Of a stretch of DNA of 64,000 bases, positions 1-10,467 are shown piece after piece. The first letter of the stretch is position 1, and each line of letters starts with the position of its first letter. Below the pieces are notes generated by a model. That model was not told the DNA's origin, ran no database searches, and was given only the letters and a program-made list of their open reading frames with translations. The position numbers and the translations under genes are program-made. Source of the stretch: Solenopsis invicta (Eukaryota > Arthropoda > Insecta > Hymenoptera > Formicidae); assembly GCF_016802725.1 (NCBI RefSeq), contig NC_052669.1, forward strand, positions 15,418,270 through 15,482,269. Reading direction: 5' to 3'.

Positions 1-49
1 CGAAAAAGTAAATCTAAAGGAGAGGCTTCCCGCCAATGTTGCGAAAAAG

Positions 50-1000
50 ATGGAGGTATCCGGAAGTCGTCGCCAGGATGCAGAGAAAGCGGGCAAAAAG
101 GAGGCCCTACAGAACGAGAGACGGTGCTTCAACTGCGGCCAGCGGAACCACATGAGTGCGGACTGCCCGACGAAGGCAGAGGGACCGAAGTGCTTCAGTT
201 GCGGCGGACGCGGACATCTGGCATCAAAATGCGACAAGCAGCAAAAGACGGTGAACGACACCGACGTTGTTACGCAAAGCATCCGAAAAAGGTATGTGAA
301 AGAAGTGTCAATTAACGACCGGAAGGTAGAAGCGCTCATCGACACCGGAAGTGATATTTGTTTGATGCGCGCGGATCAGTATGTTAAAATAGGCGCTCCG
401 AAGTTAGAGAAAAGTGTAATTCATTTTCGCGGTGTAGGGTCAGTAAATAACGTAACTTTAGGCGAGTTTAATACGATCGTAACTATCGACGATAAAAAAT
501 ATCCGATGCTTGTTCGTGTCGTCTCGGACACGCTCATGAAACACAGCTTACTCATCGGTGCAGATTTTCTAGAGACCGTTAAAACTACGATAAATGCCGG
601 AAATATTGTCTTCGATGTACCGGAGCTCGACTCAATAAATAAAGAATTCAGTGAAATATCGCAGATAAGCTTGGATCTCGACAAAGCAAATAGCATAGAC
701 GTAACGCATATACCGGATGCGGAATGTAGAGACGCGGTTAAAATTCTAACTGACGAGTATGAGCCAAAGAAAACGCGAGAAGTCGGATTAAAAATGACAA
801 TATTGTTAAAAGACGATGAGCCTGTGTATCAGAGAGCGAGACGATTATCAGCGTTAGAAAGAGAGCAAGTCAACGCGCAAATAGACGAGTGGATACGCGA
901 AGGCATTGTGCAGCCATCCTTGTCAGAATACGCGAGTCCTGTCGTGTTAGCCAAGAAAAAAACGGTTCAATTAGATTATGCGTTGACTATCGGCAACTAA
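50..1000 (+). pseudogene. Gypsy gag C-terminus, protease and start of RT (broken)
   Basis: Residues 26-39 and 48-61 are two CCHC zinc knuckles (nucleocapsid). The protease active-site triplet DTG lies at residues 98-100, preceded by an ALI sheet, and a GADFL motif follows as in retroviral-type proteases. The frame then enters the N-terminal fingers of RT and is lost at an A-run (956-962), after which homology continues in the frame of the next entry. The RT homology on both sides is continuous, so this looks like a one-base indel in a homopolymer (decay or assembly error), not a gag-pol frameshift site. The first ATG used here may lie within a longer gag ORF that starts outside the window. 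Confidence 0.9.
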
Positions 1001-3357
1001 ATAAAAAAATAGTCAAAGATCGGTACCCTTTACCGCTTGCGGAGGACCAATTCGATTCGTTGCAAGGCGCGAATTACTTTAGTACGATCGATTTAGAGAG
1101 CGGGTTTTTACACGTTCCGATGGACGAACAAAGTCGGAAATTTACAGCCTTTATCGTGCCAGATGGACATTTCGAATTTTTACGAGTTCCATTTGGTTTG
1201 TGCAACTCTCCTGCCATTTTTCAAAGATTCATTAATATAGTTTTTCGAGATTTAATACAAGCCAAAATAATATTAACTTACATGGACGATTTGATTATAC
1301 CGTCCGCTGACCTTAAAACGGGAGTAGAGAATCTTCGGAAAGTATTAAAAGCCGCAGGTGAAGCCGGATTAAAGATCAATTGGCAGAAGTGCCAATTTTT
1401 ACAACAGCGAGTGGAATATCTCGATCATGTGATAGAGAACGATCGCGTGAGTCCATCGGAACGCAAAACAGAGGCAGTGAGAAAATTCCCCGAACCCAGT
1501 TCAACTAAACAAGTTCAAAGCTTTTTGGGTCTGAGCGGGTATTTTAGAAAATTTGTCCCTCAGTATTCGACTATTGCGCGCCCATTAACGAATCTGTTAA
1601 GAGCGGAGACGAAATTCGAATTTGGCGAAAAAGAGAGAGAGTCATTCGAGCGGCTAAAAGAAATTCTTTGTAATAGCCCGATTTTGAATCTGTATATAGT
1701 AGGCGAGGAAACCAAGTTGCACACTGACGCGTCGATGCTCGGATACGGTGCGATTCTTTTACAAAAAAATAAGAACGATAACGCGATGCATCCCGTTTAT
1801 TATTGTAGTGGTAAAACCACGCCGGCGGAAGAAAGATACACAAGCTACGAGCTAGAAGTATTAGCCATCATAAAAGCGCTTAGAAAATTCCGCGTCTATC
1901 TGTTAGGAATACCGTTCAAAATTGTTACCGATTGTCGTGCATTTGCGGCCACGATGAACAAAAAAGATTTATGCGTGCGCGTAGCTCGATGGGTTTTACT
2001 TCTAGAAGAGTATGACTACACGATAGAGCATCGGCCGGGTAAAAATATGGCACACGTCGATGCCTTGAGTCGCAATCCGTTACCGCGATGCATGTTAATA
2101 GAAGCTCGTAAAGACGGTTTATTAGCGCGATTAGAGAAGGCGTAACAAGACGACGTTGACATTAAAAGAATTTTTGATACTGTTAAAATACGGAAAATTG
2201 ATGGATACGTGATAAGAGGTGGTATACTTTTTAAAGAAATAGACGACGATTTGCGAATTGTTGTACCTACCTCGTTGAGGTCTCAAATTATCCGACGGAC
2301 GCACGAAAAAGGACATTTTTCGGTTGCGAAAACTGACGCGTTATTGAATAAAGAGTACTGGATCCCACGCGTTAAAAATAAAATTCAAGAGATTATTAAA
2401 AATTGTGTCCCGTGTATATTAGCTGACAGAAAGCAAGGTAAACAAGAGGGATTTTTAAATCCGATTGTGAAGGGAGAGGTACCACTCGATACCTATCATA
2501 TTGATCATCTGGGACCGCTTCCTTCTACTAAGAAAAGTTACAATCACATATTTCTTATTGTCGATGCATTCTATAAGTTTGTATGGCTATACGCGACTAA
2601 AACTACCAGTACAGCCGAAGTTTTAAATATTTTAAGAAAACAATCAGTAATTTTCGGAAATCTCCGTCGAATAATTTCAGACCGAGGCACAGCTTTCACC
2701 TCGAATGATTTTCGAAGTTACTGTAAGGATGAAAACATCGAGCATGTGCTTATAACGACCGGAATACCCAGAGCTAACGGTCAAGCGGAGCGAGTAAACC
2801 GCACATTAATTCCCTTATTAACTAAACTTGCGGATCCGAAGCAAGAAGAGTGGTATAAGCATTTAGGTTTAGCACAGCAATGTCTTAATACAACGCTACA
2901 TAGAAGTTTAGGTGCGTCCCCATTCAATGTATTATTCGGAACTAACGCGCGATTGCGAGACACTTGCGGAATGCGCGAGTTGTTAGACTAGGAATGGATC
3001 TCCAAATTTCAAGAAGGTCGCGATGAGATTAGAGACCACGCCAGAGAAAGCATTGCGAGAATTCAAAAGGAAAACAAGGGCGGATTTGACAAAAAGCGGA
3101 AAGAAGCGGCGAGTTACAACGAAAACGATTTAGTGGCGATTAAACGCACACAACAAGGCCCAGAACTCAAGTTAGCCAATAAGTATCTAGGTCCTTACAA
3201 AATCGTGAAAGTATTGCGTAACAACCGATATATGGTCAGAAAGGCGGGCGACCATGAAGGTCCCTGGGAGACATCCACAGCCGCCGATTATATTAAGCCA
3301 TGGGCGAGCGAAATAGATGATTCACCAAACGATGAAGAAGCACACGATTTAGACTAA
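955..3357 (+). pseudogene. Gypsy pol: RT, RNase H, integrase (two internal stops)
   Basis: Same element, shifted frame. RT is recognised by VDYRQLN, a STIDLESGF motif A and the YMDD catalytic box. RNase H follows with HTDAS, then YELEVLAI and HRPGKNMAHVDALSR. A TAA at 2143-2145 interrupts the frame between RNase H and integrase. Integrase then shows the HHCC-type region, IDHLGPLP (first Asp), SDRGTAF (second Asp) and a GQAERVNRT segment carrying the Glu. A TAG at 2989-2991 interrupts again, and the same frame continues to 3357 with a C-terminal chromodomain-like or IN tail (YLGPYKIVKVL). All three segments share one frame, so the stops are simple nonsense changes. Non-functional copy. Confidence 0.92.
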
Positions 3358-3395
3358 TGGATATCCGGGTCGGATATCAATGCAGAATGGCCGAG

Positions 3396-3679
3396 TGTAG
3401 GATAGGAAGTACTCCTTGAAGCATGTCCTGACACGTTCGTGCGGGATCGAGCCATTGCGTACGCGAACCGCGAAACCGTGCGTCCAGCGCACCCCTCCAG
3501 CGGGGCGCGGACCAATGGGGCCGTTAGGGCCTCCGAATGCGTAGTATATATGCGGGTGCTCGATAGCGATCGAGAGAGACAATTCTCAAAAGCGTTGGTG
3601 TAAATCTTTCCGTTGTAATAAAGAAGCACATTTCAACTCTGGCTCGTCGATACCCTCATCTTCATCCTAACATCCTACA
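3396..3679 (+). repeat. 3' LTR of the left Gypsy element
   Basis: 284 bp, starting TGTAGGAT and ending ATCCTACA: perfect 8-bp terminal inverted repeats with TG...CA ends, placed 39 bp after the pol stop. It contains a TATA-like stretch near 3543 and an AATAAA near 3619. I do not see a clean polypurine tract just upstream, so the left border is inferred from the inverted ends only. The partner LTR is outside the window. Confidence 0.75.
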
Positions 3680-3856
3680 TTATTGCAACATCGTAATGTG
3701 AAATATTATATTGCAATATTGCTGCAATGTCATAGCAATATTACGGTGTGGTATATCGCGCTCTAATATTCTACAATGTCACTGCAATATTACAATATCA
3801 CTGTAACATTACTGCAATAATTTATTGTCGCAATATTGTTGCAATATTACGTACTG
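3680..3856. repeat. Degenerate CAATATT short repeat
   Basis: About 175 bp in which GCAATATT/CAATATTG-like words recur roughly every 15-20 bp in slightly altered form. It begins directly after the LTR. From 3857 to 4344 I see only AT-rich non-coding sequence. Confidence 0.6.
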
Positions 3857-4344
3857 TGCAAGATATTTATTGAAGTTAAACTTAACGCGTTTAATCTATG
3901 CGTTCAAATCAATTACGAAAGAAGAATGCACAAGGTATTTACTTGTTTCCATGTAGAACTGTTTATTATACACACTTCCTGATAGTGTCAAAATAAGGTA
4001 CAAATTTGTAATAAAAGGAAAGTGAATAACTTTTACATACATACTTTCGGCAAGAGAGAGCACGAATAACCGAAAACATGGAGTGAAGAACGGAAATACT
4101 AAATCACATGCGACATCTACACATTCTTCTTAGTTTAAATTAACACATTAAATCTTTCATCTAACAATATTATATTAAATATAATGTATCAAATAATAAA
4201 GGTAAAGGACCTCGCACTCTTCTTAGGGAAATTGAGATTCACTCAAATAGGCTGAAACTTTGGCAAATGATACTTTGTGTGATGCTGATTAAAAATTATC
4301 ACTGCCGCAACTTGATCTTATAAGCCGTTTTTAAGGGAAGAACG

Positions 4345-4530
4345 CCTAAGTAAGGCACTAAAGATATAAGTATTTCTATGGTCCGTCATTTTTAGTCCTT
4401 TCCCCCTCGTCTCCTCACTTCTTGCTCATACGCTGCCATGTGATGATGGCAAGGAGTGAAGAGGCTGGGGGGAAAGGACTAAAAATGGCAAACCATAGGA
4501 ATATCTATATCTTTAGTGTTCTAGCCTAAG
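4345..4530. mobile_element. Hairpin MITE-like palindrome
   Basis: The arms at about 4346-4405 and 4455-4530 are reverse complements with a few mismatches (for example CATTTTTAGTCCTTTCCCCC pairs with the GGGGGAAAGGACTAAAAATG side). No coding capacity. It would fold into a stem of about 70 bp with a short loop. Could be a foldback MITE; no clear target duplication seen. Confidence 0.65.
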
Positions 4531-4960
4531 TTGAAAACATTGAATGCGACAAACTTTAAGTATTTGAAGTTTTTGTAAATTATCTACACTCACCCGCAAA
4601 AAAACGGGCCACCAAATTTTATCACAATTTTTTAATATTTTTAAATAGCGATAACTCAACGAAAAAATATTAGATTGAGATAAAACAGGACTCAAATTAA
4701 AGCGTAAACATTTTTCTTGATAGCCAACAAAATCAAAATTTGATTACAAACAATTTTCACAAAATAGCGGACATTGAAGACAGGCATTGAAAAAGAGGAA
4801 AAAATTTTTTTCTTTAAGCTATTGCGTTGCTCAGGAAAATTGGTTGCCTAGCACAAAAATGTATGAGCTTTTAACCTTATTAATTTCCAAACAAATCCAT
4901 ATTAGGAGTACAAATTGAAAACCGCCGTTTTCCAGTAGATGGCGCCAGCGGTAAATGCTG

Positions 4961-5207
4961 TGTGGGGAATGATGGCTCGAGTCCTCAAGACGTACCCACT
5001 AACGACGTACGGAAGGGAAGACTGATCAATTAAACACGCCACGTAATTAGTAGAACGGATATATTGTCAAGGTACAACGTGTGTACAGGACTAGCGTCAG
5101 AGAGAATCTGAATCTTTTTAGAGCTGCTCGCAGGCAGCATAGTACCAACCTTAGAACTAGTTTGTACCGCTCAGCGCTAGAGAAGAAATGTGGTGGAAAT
5201 CCCCACA
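4961..5207 (-). repeat. 3' LTR of the young Gypsy element
   Basis: 247 bp, TGTGGGGA...TCCCCACA with perfect 8-bp inverted ends. It differs from the other LTR by one base near 5181 (A here, G at the matching position near 10324). Confidence 0.95.
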
Positions 5208-5220
5208 TACTCCCCCCCGA
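5208..5220 (-). other. Polypurine tract
   Basis: On the minus strand a G-run followed by AGTA abuts the 3' LTR. This is where plus-strand DNA synthesis is primed in LTR elements. Position and purine content support the call. Confidence 0.75.
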
Positions 5221-5255
5221 GTGACAGTAAATAAATGCTATATTAGATATCGATA

Positions 5256-8200
5256 TTACAACTGGAACGTGACTTTTTTCTTTGGACGTATATACGTTTT
5301 TATCAGCGGACGTTCGTTGCTGGACGGTTGATAAGTTGGATTATTACTTAAAATAGAGTCGGTGAGATCGTCACGAATACAAAATGCCGGCTTGAGGTTC
5401 TCGACGGACACACTGCGCTTGGTGCCGTTTACATCTATGTCATAGATCCGGTCGGATACGCGTTTGATTATGCGATGGGGACCAGTGTACGGACGTTCAA
5501 GCGATTTTTTAGCGGCTCCTACGCGAAGAAAAACGTGCGAGCATGAGTTTAAATTTTTAAAACAAAATGCGCGCTTTTTAAATTTGTGTTCCACGGGAAC
5601 AGGTTTCACTTTGCGCATGTACTCACGGAATTCTTCCACGAACGCATGAGGGTTCGGCGTGAAATCTTCGGGAAGCACAAGTTCACCCGGAATCCGCAGT
5701 GTAGTACCGTACACGAATTCGGCTGGCGACATGCCAGTGTCAAGGCGGACATGGATCCGTAAACCTAACAGAACTGTTGACAGCGCGCGCGACCATTCTT
5801 TATCGGCGTGGCACATAATCGCCGCTTTAAAACTCCTGTGCCATCTTTCAATGAGACCGTTCGCCGCAGGGTGGTACGCAGTGGTGCGAATACGCTGGCA
5901 CCCAATTAGCTGGAGGAGCGCTGCAAACAGTTGGGACTCAAACTGGCTACCCTGATCGGTGGTGAGAGTCTGAGGTGCCCCGAAGTTGGCGATCCAACCA
6001 TCGTAAAACGCTCGCGCGACTGTGAGGGCTTCAATATTTTTGAGCGGAATTGCCACAGGCCAACGCGAGAATCTATCGACGAGCGTCAGGCAATATTTAT
6101 AGCCGTCTGATTCGGGCAGAGGGCCCAATAAATCTAAGTGCACGTGCTCGAACCTGCAATCCGGCGCGATAAACTTTTCCGGAACAGAATGGACGTGCCG
6201 CGAAATTTTTGCTTGTTGACATTGTATACAGTGCTTACACCACTTGGTGATATCGCGGTGCATGTTTGGCCACACGTAGCGTTGTCTTATTAAGCGGTCT
6301 GTGACTTTTGGGCCTGGATGAGCCGTGTTGTGGAACAAGTTAAACACACGGTTTCGTAATGAGCTCGGAATGTAAGGTCGGATGGCCTCACCGGTGATCT
6401 CACAAAATACCGTGGTGTGAGTAGGACCCCACTGAATACGTTTTAATGAAAGCGGGAAGTCCGGTGTTTCGCGAATAGTTCGTAACTCATCGTCGCGTTC
6501 CTGATGCTCAGCGAGTTCGACGAGCTCGATTTCGGTGGGCAAACGAATGGTTTCAACGCGTGACAATGAGTCGGCGACTACGTTGTCGCTACCCGAGACG
6601 TGTTCGATTCGAGTTGTAAATTGGGAAATGAAAGAGAGCTGTCTTTGCTGACGCGGTGACGCTTTTCCCGAGCGTTGCAGGAACGCGTAAATGAGTGGTT
6701 TGTGGTCCGTAACAACCTTGAAATCACGACCTTCTAAATGATGACGGAAGTACTTGATAGCTTCAAATATTGCTGTAAGCTCGCGGTCGTAAGCACTGTA
6801 TTTACACTGTGCGGGCGTAAACTTGCGCGTAAAGAATGCGAGGGGTTTCCACGCATCGTCAAGCAATTGCTCGAGCACGGCTCCCATGGAGAAATCCGAC
6901 GCGTCGCTAATGATGCGCATTTCGGCGGACTCATCCGGATGCGAGAGCATTGTCGCGCTGGCCAGGCTATTTTTACATTTGACAAACGCCTCCTCCGCCT
7001 CTGGCGTCCACGCAATTACACGTTTATCGTTTTTTCGGGACTCACGGAGGTACTCGTTAAGCGGCGCTTGCTCGCTGGCGGCGTTACGCAGAAGTCTACG
7101 ATAGAAGTTTACTAAACCTAAGAAACGACGCAATTCGACGATTGTACGCGGTTTGGGAAAATTAACGATGGCTTGAACTTTGGAAGGGGATGGCTTGCAT
7201 CCTTCGCTATTGATTACGTAGCCGAGAAATTCCATTTCTGACTGACTGAACTGGCATTTCTCGACGTTAAGTCGCAAGTTATAGTTTTTTAAGCGTTGCA
7301 AGACAATGCGCAGATGCTTCTCGTGCTGCTCGGAAGACGAGGATGCAATGAGTATGTCGTCAATAAACGCGAAAACGAACTCTAAATCCCCCAGTGCGCG
7401 AAAGATGTGTCGCTGGAATGTTTGACTGGCATTTCTCAGACCGTAAGTCATGAATTTATATTCAAACAGACCAAAAGGCGTAATTACTGCTGTTTTGGGC
7501 ACACCCTCGGGCGCAACCGGGATCTGGTTATACGCTTGAAAGAGGTCAAGCTTGGTAAACACGTTTTTACCCCGAAGGATGGAGGAACAATCGTGTAGGT
7601 GAGGGACAGGGAATCTGTCTGGAGTGGTTATGGCATTGAGGCGACGGTAATCACCGCATACTCTCCACGATCCGTCTTTTTTGGGCACCATGTGGATGGG
7701 ACTCGCCCATGGACTGCTGGAGGGTTGGCAAATGCCCAGCTCTGTAAGCCGTTTGAACTCTTTTTTGGCTATGTTAACTTTCTCCGAGTTTAGCCTTCTG
7801 GGAGGCTCGGCCACCGGTTGGCCAGTAGTAATGATACGATGTTGTACGTCGCTGTTACTTGGTAGCGTAGCCTGCTTGAGGCCAGTGACTTCCGGAAAGT
7901 CCGCGAGAATATGCGCGAATTTCGTGTCTGGATTGACAGTGCTGGCTTTAAGGAAAGGCGTTGCCCTAACAATACCCGAAGTATATGCATTGTTGCGCGC
8001 GTCGATTAGTCTGCGACCTTCGAGGTCTGGCAGAAGACCGTAGTGTTTCAAGAAGTCGGCCCCAATGATCGGGTACGGAATCTTTGCAACACAAAAGTTC
8101 CACGTGAGTGGACGTAAACCGATATGCAACGTGCGAAATAATTGCCCATATGTGTTAATCACGGTGTCATTAGCCGCGTATAACTTGAGATTACCGGGCG

Positions 8201-8321
8201 TTTTATTTGAGGTATCGCCAGCGGGAAGCAATGAAATCTCCGCCCCCGTGTCAATCAAGAATAACTCTCCTGTGAGTCGATCGCGCACGTGGAGGCGTTT
8301 AGAAAAATTGGGGTTCACCAT
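5256..8321 (-). CDS. Gypsy Pol polyprotein (protease, RT, RNase H, integrase), intact
   Basis: 1021 residues from the first ATG; the frame is open a little further upstream, to about 8360, where it overlaps gag. Protease DTG is at residues 24-26. RT motif A has Asp259, and the catalytic FIDD box holds Asp321/Asp322. RNase H acidic residues are Asp473, Glu514, Asp539 and Asp584. The integrase zinc region has His664, His668, Cys695 and Cys698; its catalytic triad is Asp730, Asp789 and Glu825 (DD35E spacing). A C-terminal domain follows. All key residues are present and there are no internal stops. It lies just upstream of the polypurine tract. Pol is probably made as a Gag-Pol fusion, since its frame is -1 relative to gag (see 8348-8357); independent ATG initiation is the alternative. 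Confidence 0.95.
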   Translation of the reverse strand: MVNPNFSKRLHVRDRLTGELFLIDTGAEISLLPAGDTSNKTPGNLKLYAANDTVINTYGQLFRTLHIGLRPLTWNFCVAKIPYPIIGADFLKHYGLLPDLEGRRLIDARNNAYTSGIVRATPFLKASTVNPDTKFAHILADFPEVTGLKQATLPSNSDVQHRIITTGQPVAEPPRRLNSEKVNIAKKEFKRLTELGICQPSSSPWASPIHMVPKKDGSWRVCGDYRRLNAITTPDRFPVPHLHDCSSILRGKNVFTKLDLFQAYNQIPVAPEGVPKTAVITPFGLFEYKFMTYGLRNASQTFQRHIFRALGDLEFVFAFIDDILIASSSSEQHEKHLRIVLQRLKNYNLRLNVEKCQFSQSEMEFLGYVINSEGCKPSPSKVQAIVNFPKPRTIVELRRFLGLVNFYRRLLRNAASEQAPLNEYLRESRKNDKRVIAWTPEAEEAFVKCKNSLASATMLSHPDESAEMRIISDASDFSMGAVLEQLLDDAWKPLAFFTRKFTPAQCKYSAYDRELTAIFEAIKYFRHHLEGRDFKVVTDHKPLIYAFLQRSGKASPRQQRQLSFISQFTTRIEHVSGSDNVVADSLSRVETIRLPTEIELVELAEHQERDDELRTIRETPDFPLSLKRIQWGPTHTTVFCEITGEAIRPYIPSSLRNRVFNLFHNTAHPGPKVTDRLIRQRYVWPNMHRDITKWCKHCIQCQQAKISRHVHSVPEKFIAPDCRFEHVHLDLLGPLPESDGYKYCLTLVDRFSRWPVAIPLKNIEALTVARAFYDGWIANFGAPQTLTTDQGSQFESQLFAALLQLIGCQRIRTTAYHPAANGLIERWHRSFKAAIMCHADKEWSRALSTVLLGLRIHVRLDTGMSPAEFVYGTTLRIPGELVLPEDFTPNPHAFVEEFREYMRKVKPVPVEHKFKKRAFCFKNLNSCSHVFLRVGAAKKSLERPYTGPHRIIKRVSDRIYDIDVNGTKRSVSVENLKPAFCIRDDLTDSILSNNPTYQPSSNERPLIKTYIRPKKKVTFQL

Positions 8322-8347
8322 GCTAGCCTCCGTAATGGTGGACCTGT

Positions 8348-8357
8348 TTATTCCCCC
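8348..8357 (-). promoter_or_regulatory. Possible -1 ribosomal frameshift site at the gag stop
   Basis: The last gag codons read AAG GGG GAA TAA. The G-run lets a tRNA on GGG slip back one base onto another GGG, which places the ribosome in the pol frame just before the stop. Pol is open in that frame from about 8360. This is inference from frame geometry; the site is not a textbook heptamer. Confidence 0.45.
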
Positions 8358-9216
8358 TTCTCAGTAACTGCGGCTTTGTTTTGTTTCCACGAGCACGGGG
8401 ACTTATCTGTGCCTTTGCACGCCCGCGCTGCCTCGCCAAAAGTTCTGTGCGGCCAACAGACTTTAGGCTGCCTACTGTTGAAACGTTCGCGGTGCCGTGA
8501 TTTATCTCTGCTTCGCGACCTGCTAGATCGTTTAAGTTGAGCCGAGAGGGTAGCGAGCTCTGCAGCAAGGCGATCGACCTTGCTTTCGAGGTCCGATGGC
8601 TGTGATTGTTTTGCAGAGGAGGCTGCACACTGTGCCGATTCGTTGGCCGTCTCCGCGATCTTATCGGCCATTTTCGCTAATTTATCTAAATCCGCGCAGT
8701 CCGAAACCGCAAGTATACCACGCATGTAGGGCGTTAAATGTTCGCAAAAAATAGTTTTAATGACGGCGTCATCGCAACGTTTATCTGCATTAAGGTTACG
8801 CAGCCGGCTAAGAATTTGCGACGGTTTTCCGGAAGTAAGCACTTGGCCTTTTAATAATTGTCGAAGCTGAGCTTCGGCTGACGCGGAAAAGCTTTCGATA
8901 ATGCGCTCTTTCAGCTGGGTATACGGTTCTGTTTCGTCAGGGTCCGCGATCAAGTCACGACAGCACGCGATTGCTTCGGCATCTAGCGCACTGATGACAT
9001 GATGTGCTTTGGTCTTTTGGTCCGAGATGCGGGCGGTCCCAAAAGACGCCTCAACCTGAATGAACCAGATGACGGGATCTTTGATCAAGAAGGGTGGGAT
9101 TTAGGAATTCAATAAGAATCCACGCGCGGAACTCCGGCCTGCCCTTGCATCTGCTGCAAGGTGGTCTGCATCTGCGCCAATTGTACTTGAAACTCTTCGA
9201 CCGTGGGCGGAGGCAT
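8348..9216 (-). pseudogene. Gypsy Gag, disrupted near its N-terminus
   Basis: An ATG at 9216 opens a frame of about 35 residues rich in Gln (PPPTVEEFQVQLAQMQ), which ends at a TGA near 9110. The rest of Gag (about 246 residues, to 8348) is in a different frame starting near 9100 with a capsid-like DPVIWFIQVEASF segment. No ATG starts this larger frame, so an indel has separated the two parts. The C-terminus has an Arg/Ser-rich stretch and a CxxH...C...C cluster (CWPHRTFG, ending KSPC) that resembles the single non-canonical zinc motif of some insect Gypsy Gags. The disruption is surprising in such a young element. It could be real, or an assembly error. Confidence 0.8.
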
Positions 9217-10084
9217 TGTTACTAAGACGCGTTACAGAGTTAATTTACCACGACGCTCGCGGCTTGTATTGGTTATCGGAAATATAGCGATTTTAAATTG
9301 CATGAATGTTGAGCCGAAACGCATGCGCCGTACTCAACGCAACGTGCTACGTGTTAGACTTAAAACGATGCGTAGCGAACAAAAGCAAATAAATTTCAAT
9401 ATGGCGTTCGGCGGGAAAGAAGACAGGCGCGAACGGCGCGAAAATGGCGTTGCGCGAGCTCGCGTGCGAGCGCGAAAACGAATGGCCGTAATGGCGGTCG
9501 ATGCGCGAATCACGAATGGGACACGCACGAACCCGACGATGGGCGCGCTTCGCCGCGCGGAAGGGTACCTCGACGGCTGATGCCAATGATGAGACCGCAG
9601 CTGCGGCTTGACGCCTCCAGCGGTGATGCCGCGTGCAGCCGCGCACCTGGCGATGATGTCCGGGTCTGCTCGCACCCTCGATGACAATGTCACGGTGCGA
9701 TCGCCTTAACAATGACGTGTGCCGGTATTATCGCCTTCCCGGCGACGGTGCCTTGGTGCAATCGCCTTCACGGCGACGGTCCTGGTGGAATCGCCTTCAC
9801 GGCGACGACGTCTCCTTGGATGCCGAAGTCTCGTTCGGCGCACGCCTTTTGCTGTGGCGCACTTACTGGCGGTTACGCCTACTGCGATGATCGCAGTTAT
9901 TGTCGTGCCCTTGGCGAGACTAATACCTTGGGCAGTGACGCTCGTTCTGTGCACGGCCCTCCTTTAGGATGTAAGTAAGGGCGTGCAGTCGACGGGCACG
10001 TGGCTGCGTGCCTTTCCTCAGTTTTTCTCGTTTCGAGGAACACGTGGATGATCGGCCGGCGGCCGAAATCAGTTGCTTCCTTAG
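9217..10084 (-). other. Gypsy 5' leader with a hairpin-repeat block
   Basis: About 870 bp between the primer binding site and gag, with no convincing ORF. At 9725-9810 a unit containing TCGCC-TTCAC-GGCGA recurs three times, each a 5-bp-stem hairpin. Its position matches that of packaging or translation-control structures in LTR elements, but the function is unknown. Confidence 0.6.
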
Positions 10085-10102
10085 ATCACGTCGGGGTCAC
10101 CA
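10085..10102 (-). other. Primer binding site, tRNA-Trp type
   Basis: One base inside the 5' LTR. The plus strand reads ATCACGTCGGGGTCACCA, which equals, from memory, the 3' end of eukaryotic tRNA-Trp plus CCA. The minus-strand RNA would therefore pair over 18 nt with that tRNA to prime reverse transcription. Confidence 0.75.
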
Positions 10103-10103
10103 A

Positions 10104-10350
10104 TGTGGGGAATGATGGCTCGAGTCCTCAAGACGTACCCACTAACGACGTACGGAAGGGAAGACTGATCAATTAAACACGCCACGTAATTAGTAGAACG
10201 GATATATTGTCAAGGTACAACGTGTGTACAGGACTAGCGTCAGAGAGAATCTGAATCTTTTTAGAGCTGCTCGCAGGCAGCATAGTACCAACCTTAGAAC
10301 TAGTTTGTACCGCTCAGCGCTAGGGAAGAAATGTGGTGGAAATCCCCACA
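10104..10350 (-). repeat. 5' LTR of the young Gypsy element
   Basis: 247 bp, same ends as the 3' LTR and one substitution relative to it. Followed by the target duplication GCTG. Confidence 0.95.
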
Positions 10351-10467
10351 GCTGGCGCCAAACGTTAGATCAAAAATTTTTAATGTAAGGTTGGGCATCT
10401 GGCAACAATTCCTTATCATTGCAGTTGTGAATTTTTATCGGCGTTATATATTTTTTTGTGATCGAAA

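Larger units (their letters stand above)
1..3679 (+). mobile_element. Ty3/gypsy LTR retrotransposon, 5' end outside the window
   Basis: In order on the plus strand: CCHC zinc knuckles, aspartic protease, reverse transcriptase, RNase H, integrase and a 3' LTR. The 5' LTR and most of gag lie left of the window. The reading frame is broken by one frameshift and two in-frame stops, so this copy cannot make a full polyprotein. Domain order PR-RT-RH-IN is that of Ty3/gypsy. I cannot assign a lineage without a database. Confidence 0.93.
4961..10350 (-). mobile_element. Young Ty3/gypsy LTR retrotransposon
   Basis: Complete element of 5390 bp on the minus strand: 5' LTR (10104-10350), primer binding site, leader, gag, pol, polypurine tract and 3' LTR (4961-5207). 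The target duplication is GCTG (4957-4960 and 10351-10354), inside the mariner. The two 247-bp LTRs differ at one position that I could find, so the insertion is recent. Pol is one open frame; the 5' end of gag is disrupted. Confidence 0.96.

Noticed and set aside
940..1000. Programmed gag-pol frameshift at the A-run in the left Gypsy element
   Set aside because: The shift falls inside the RT domain, with RT homology on both sides, so it is an indel in a homopolymer.
9203..9967. Plus-strand ORFs in the Gypsy leader
   Set aside because: Antisense to the element, low-complexity Arg-rich, in a GC-rich leader.
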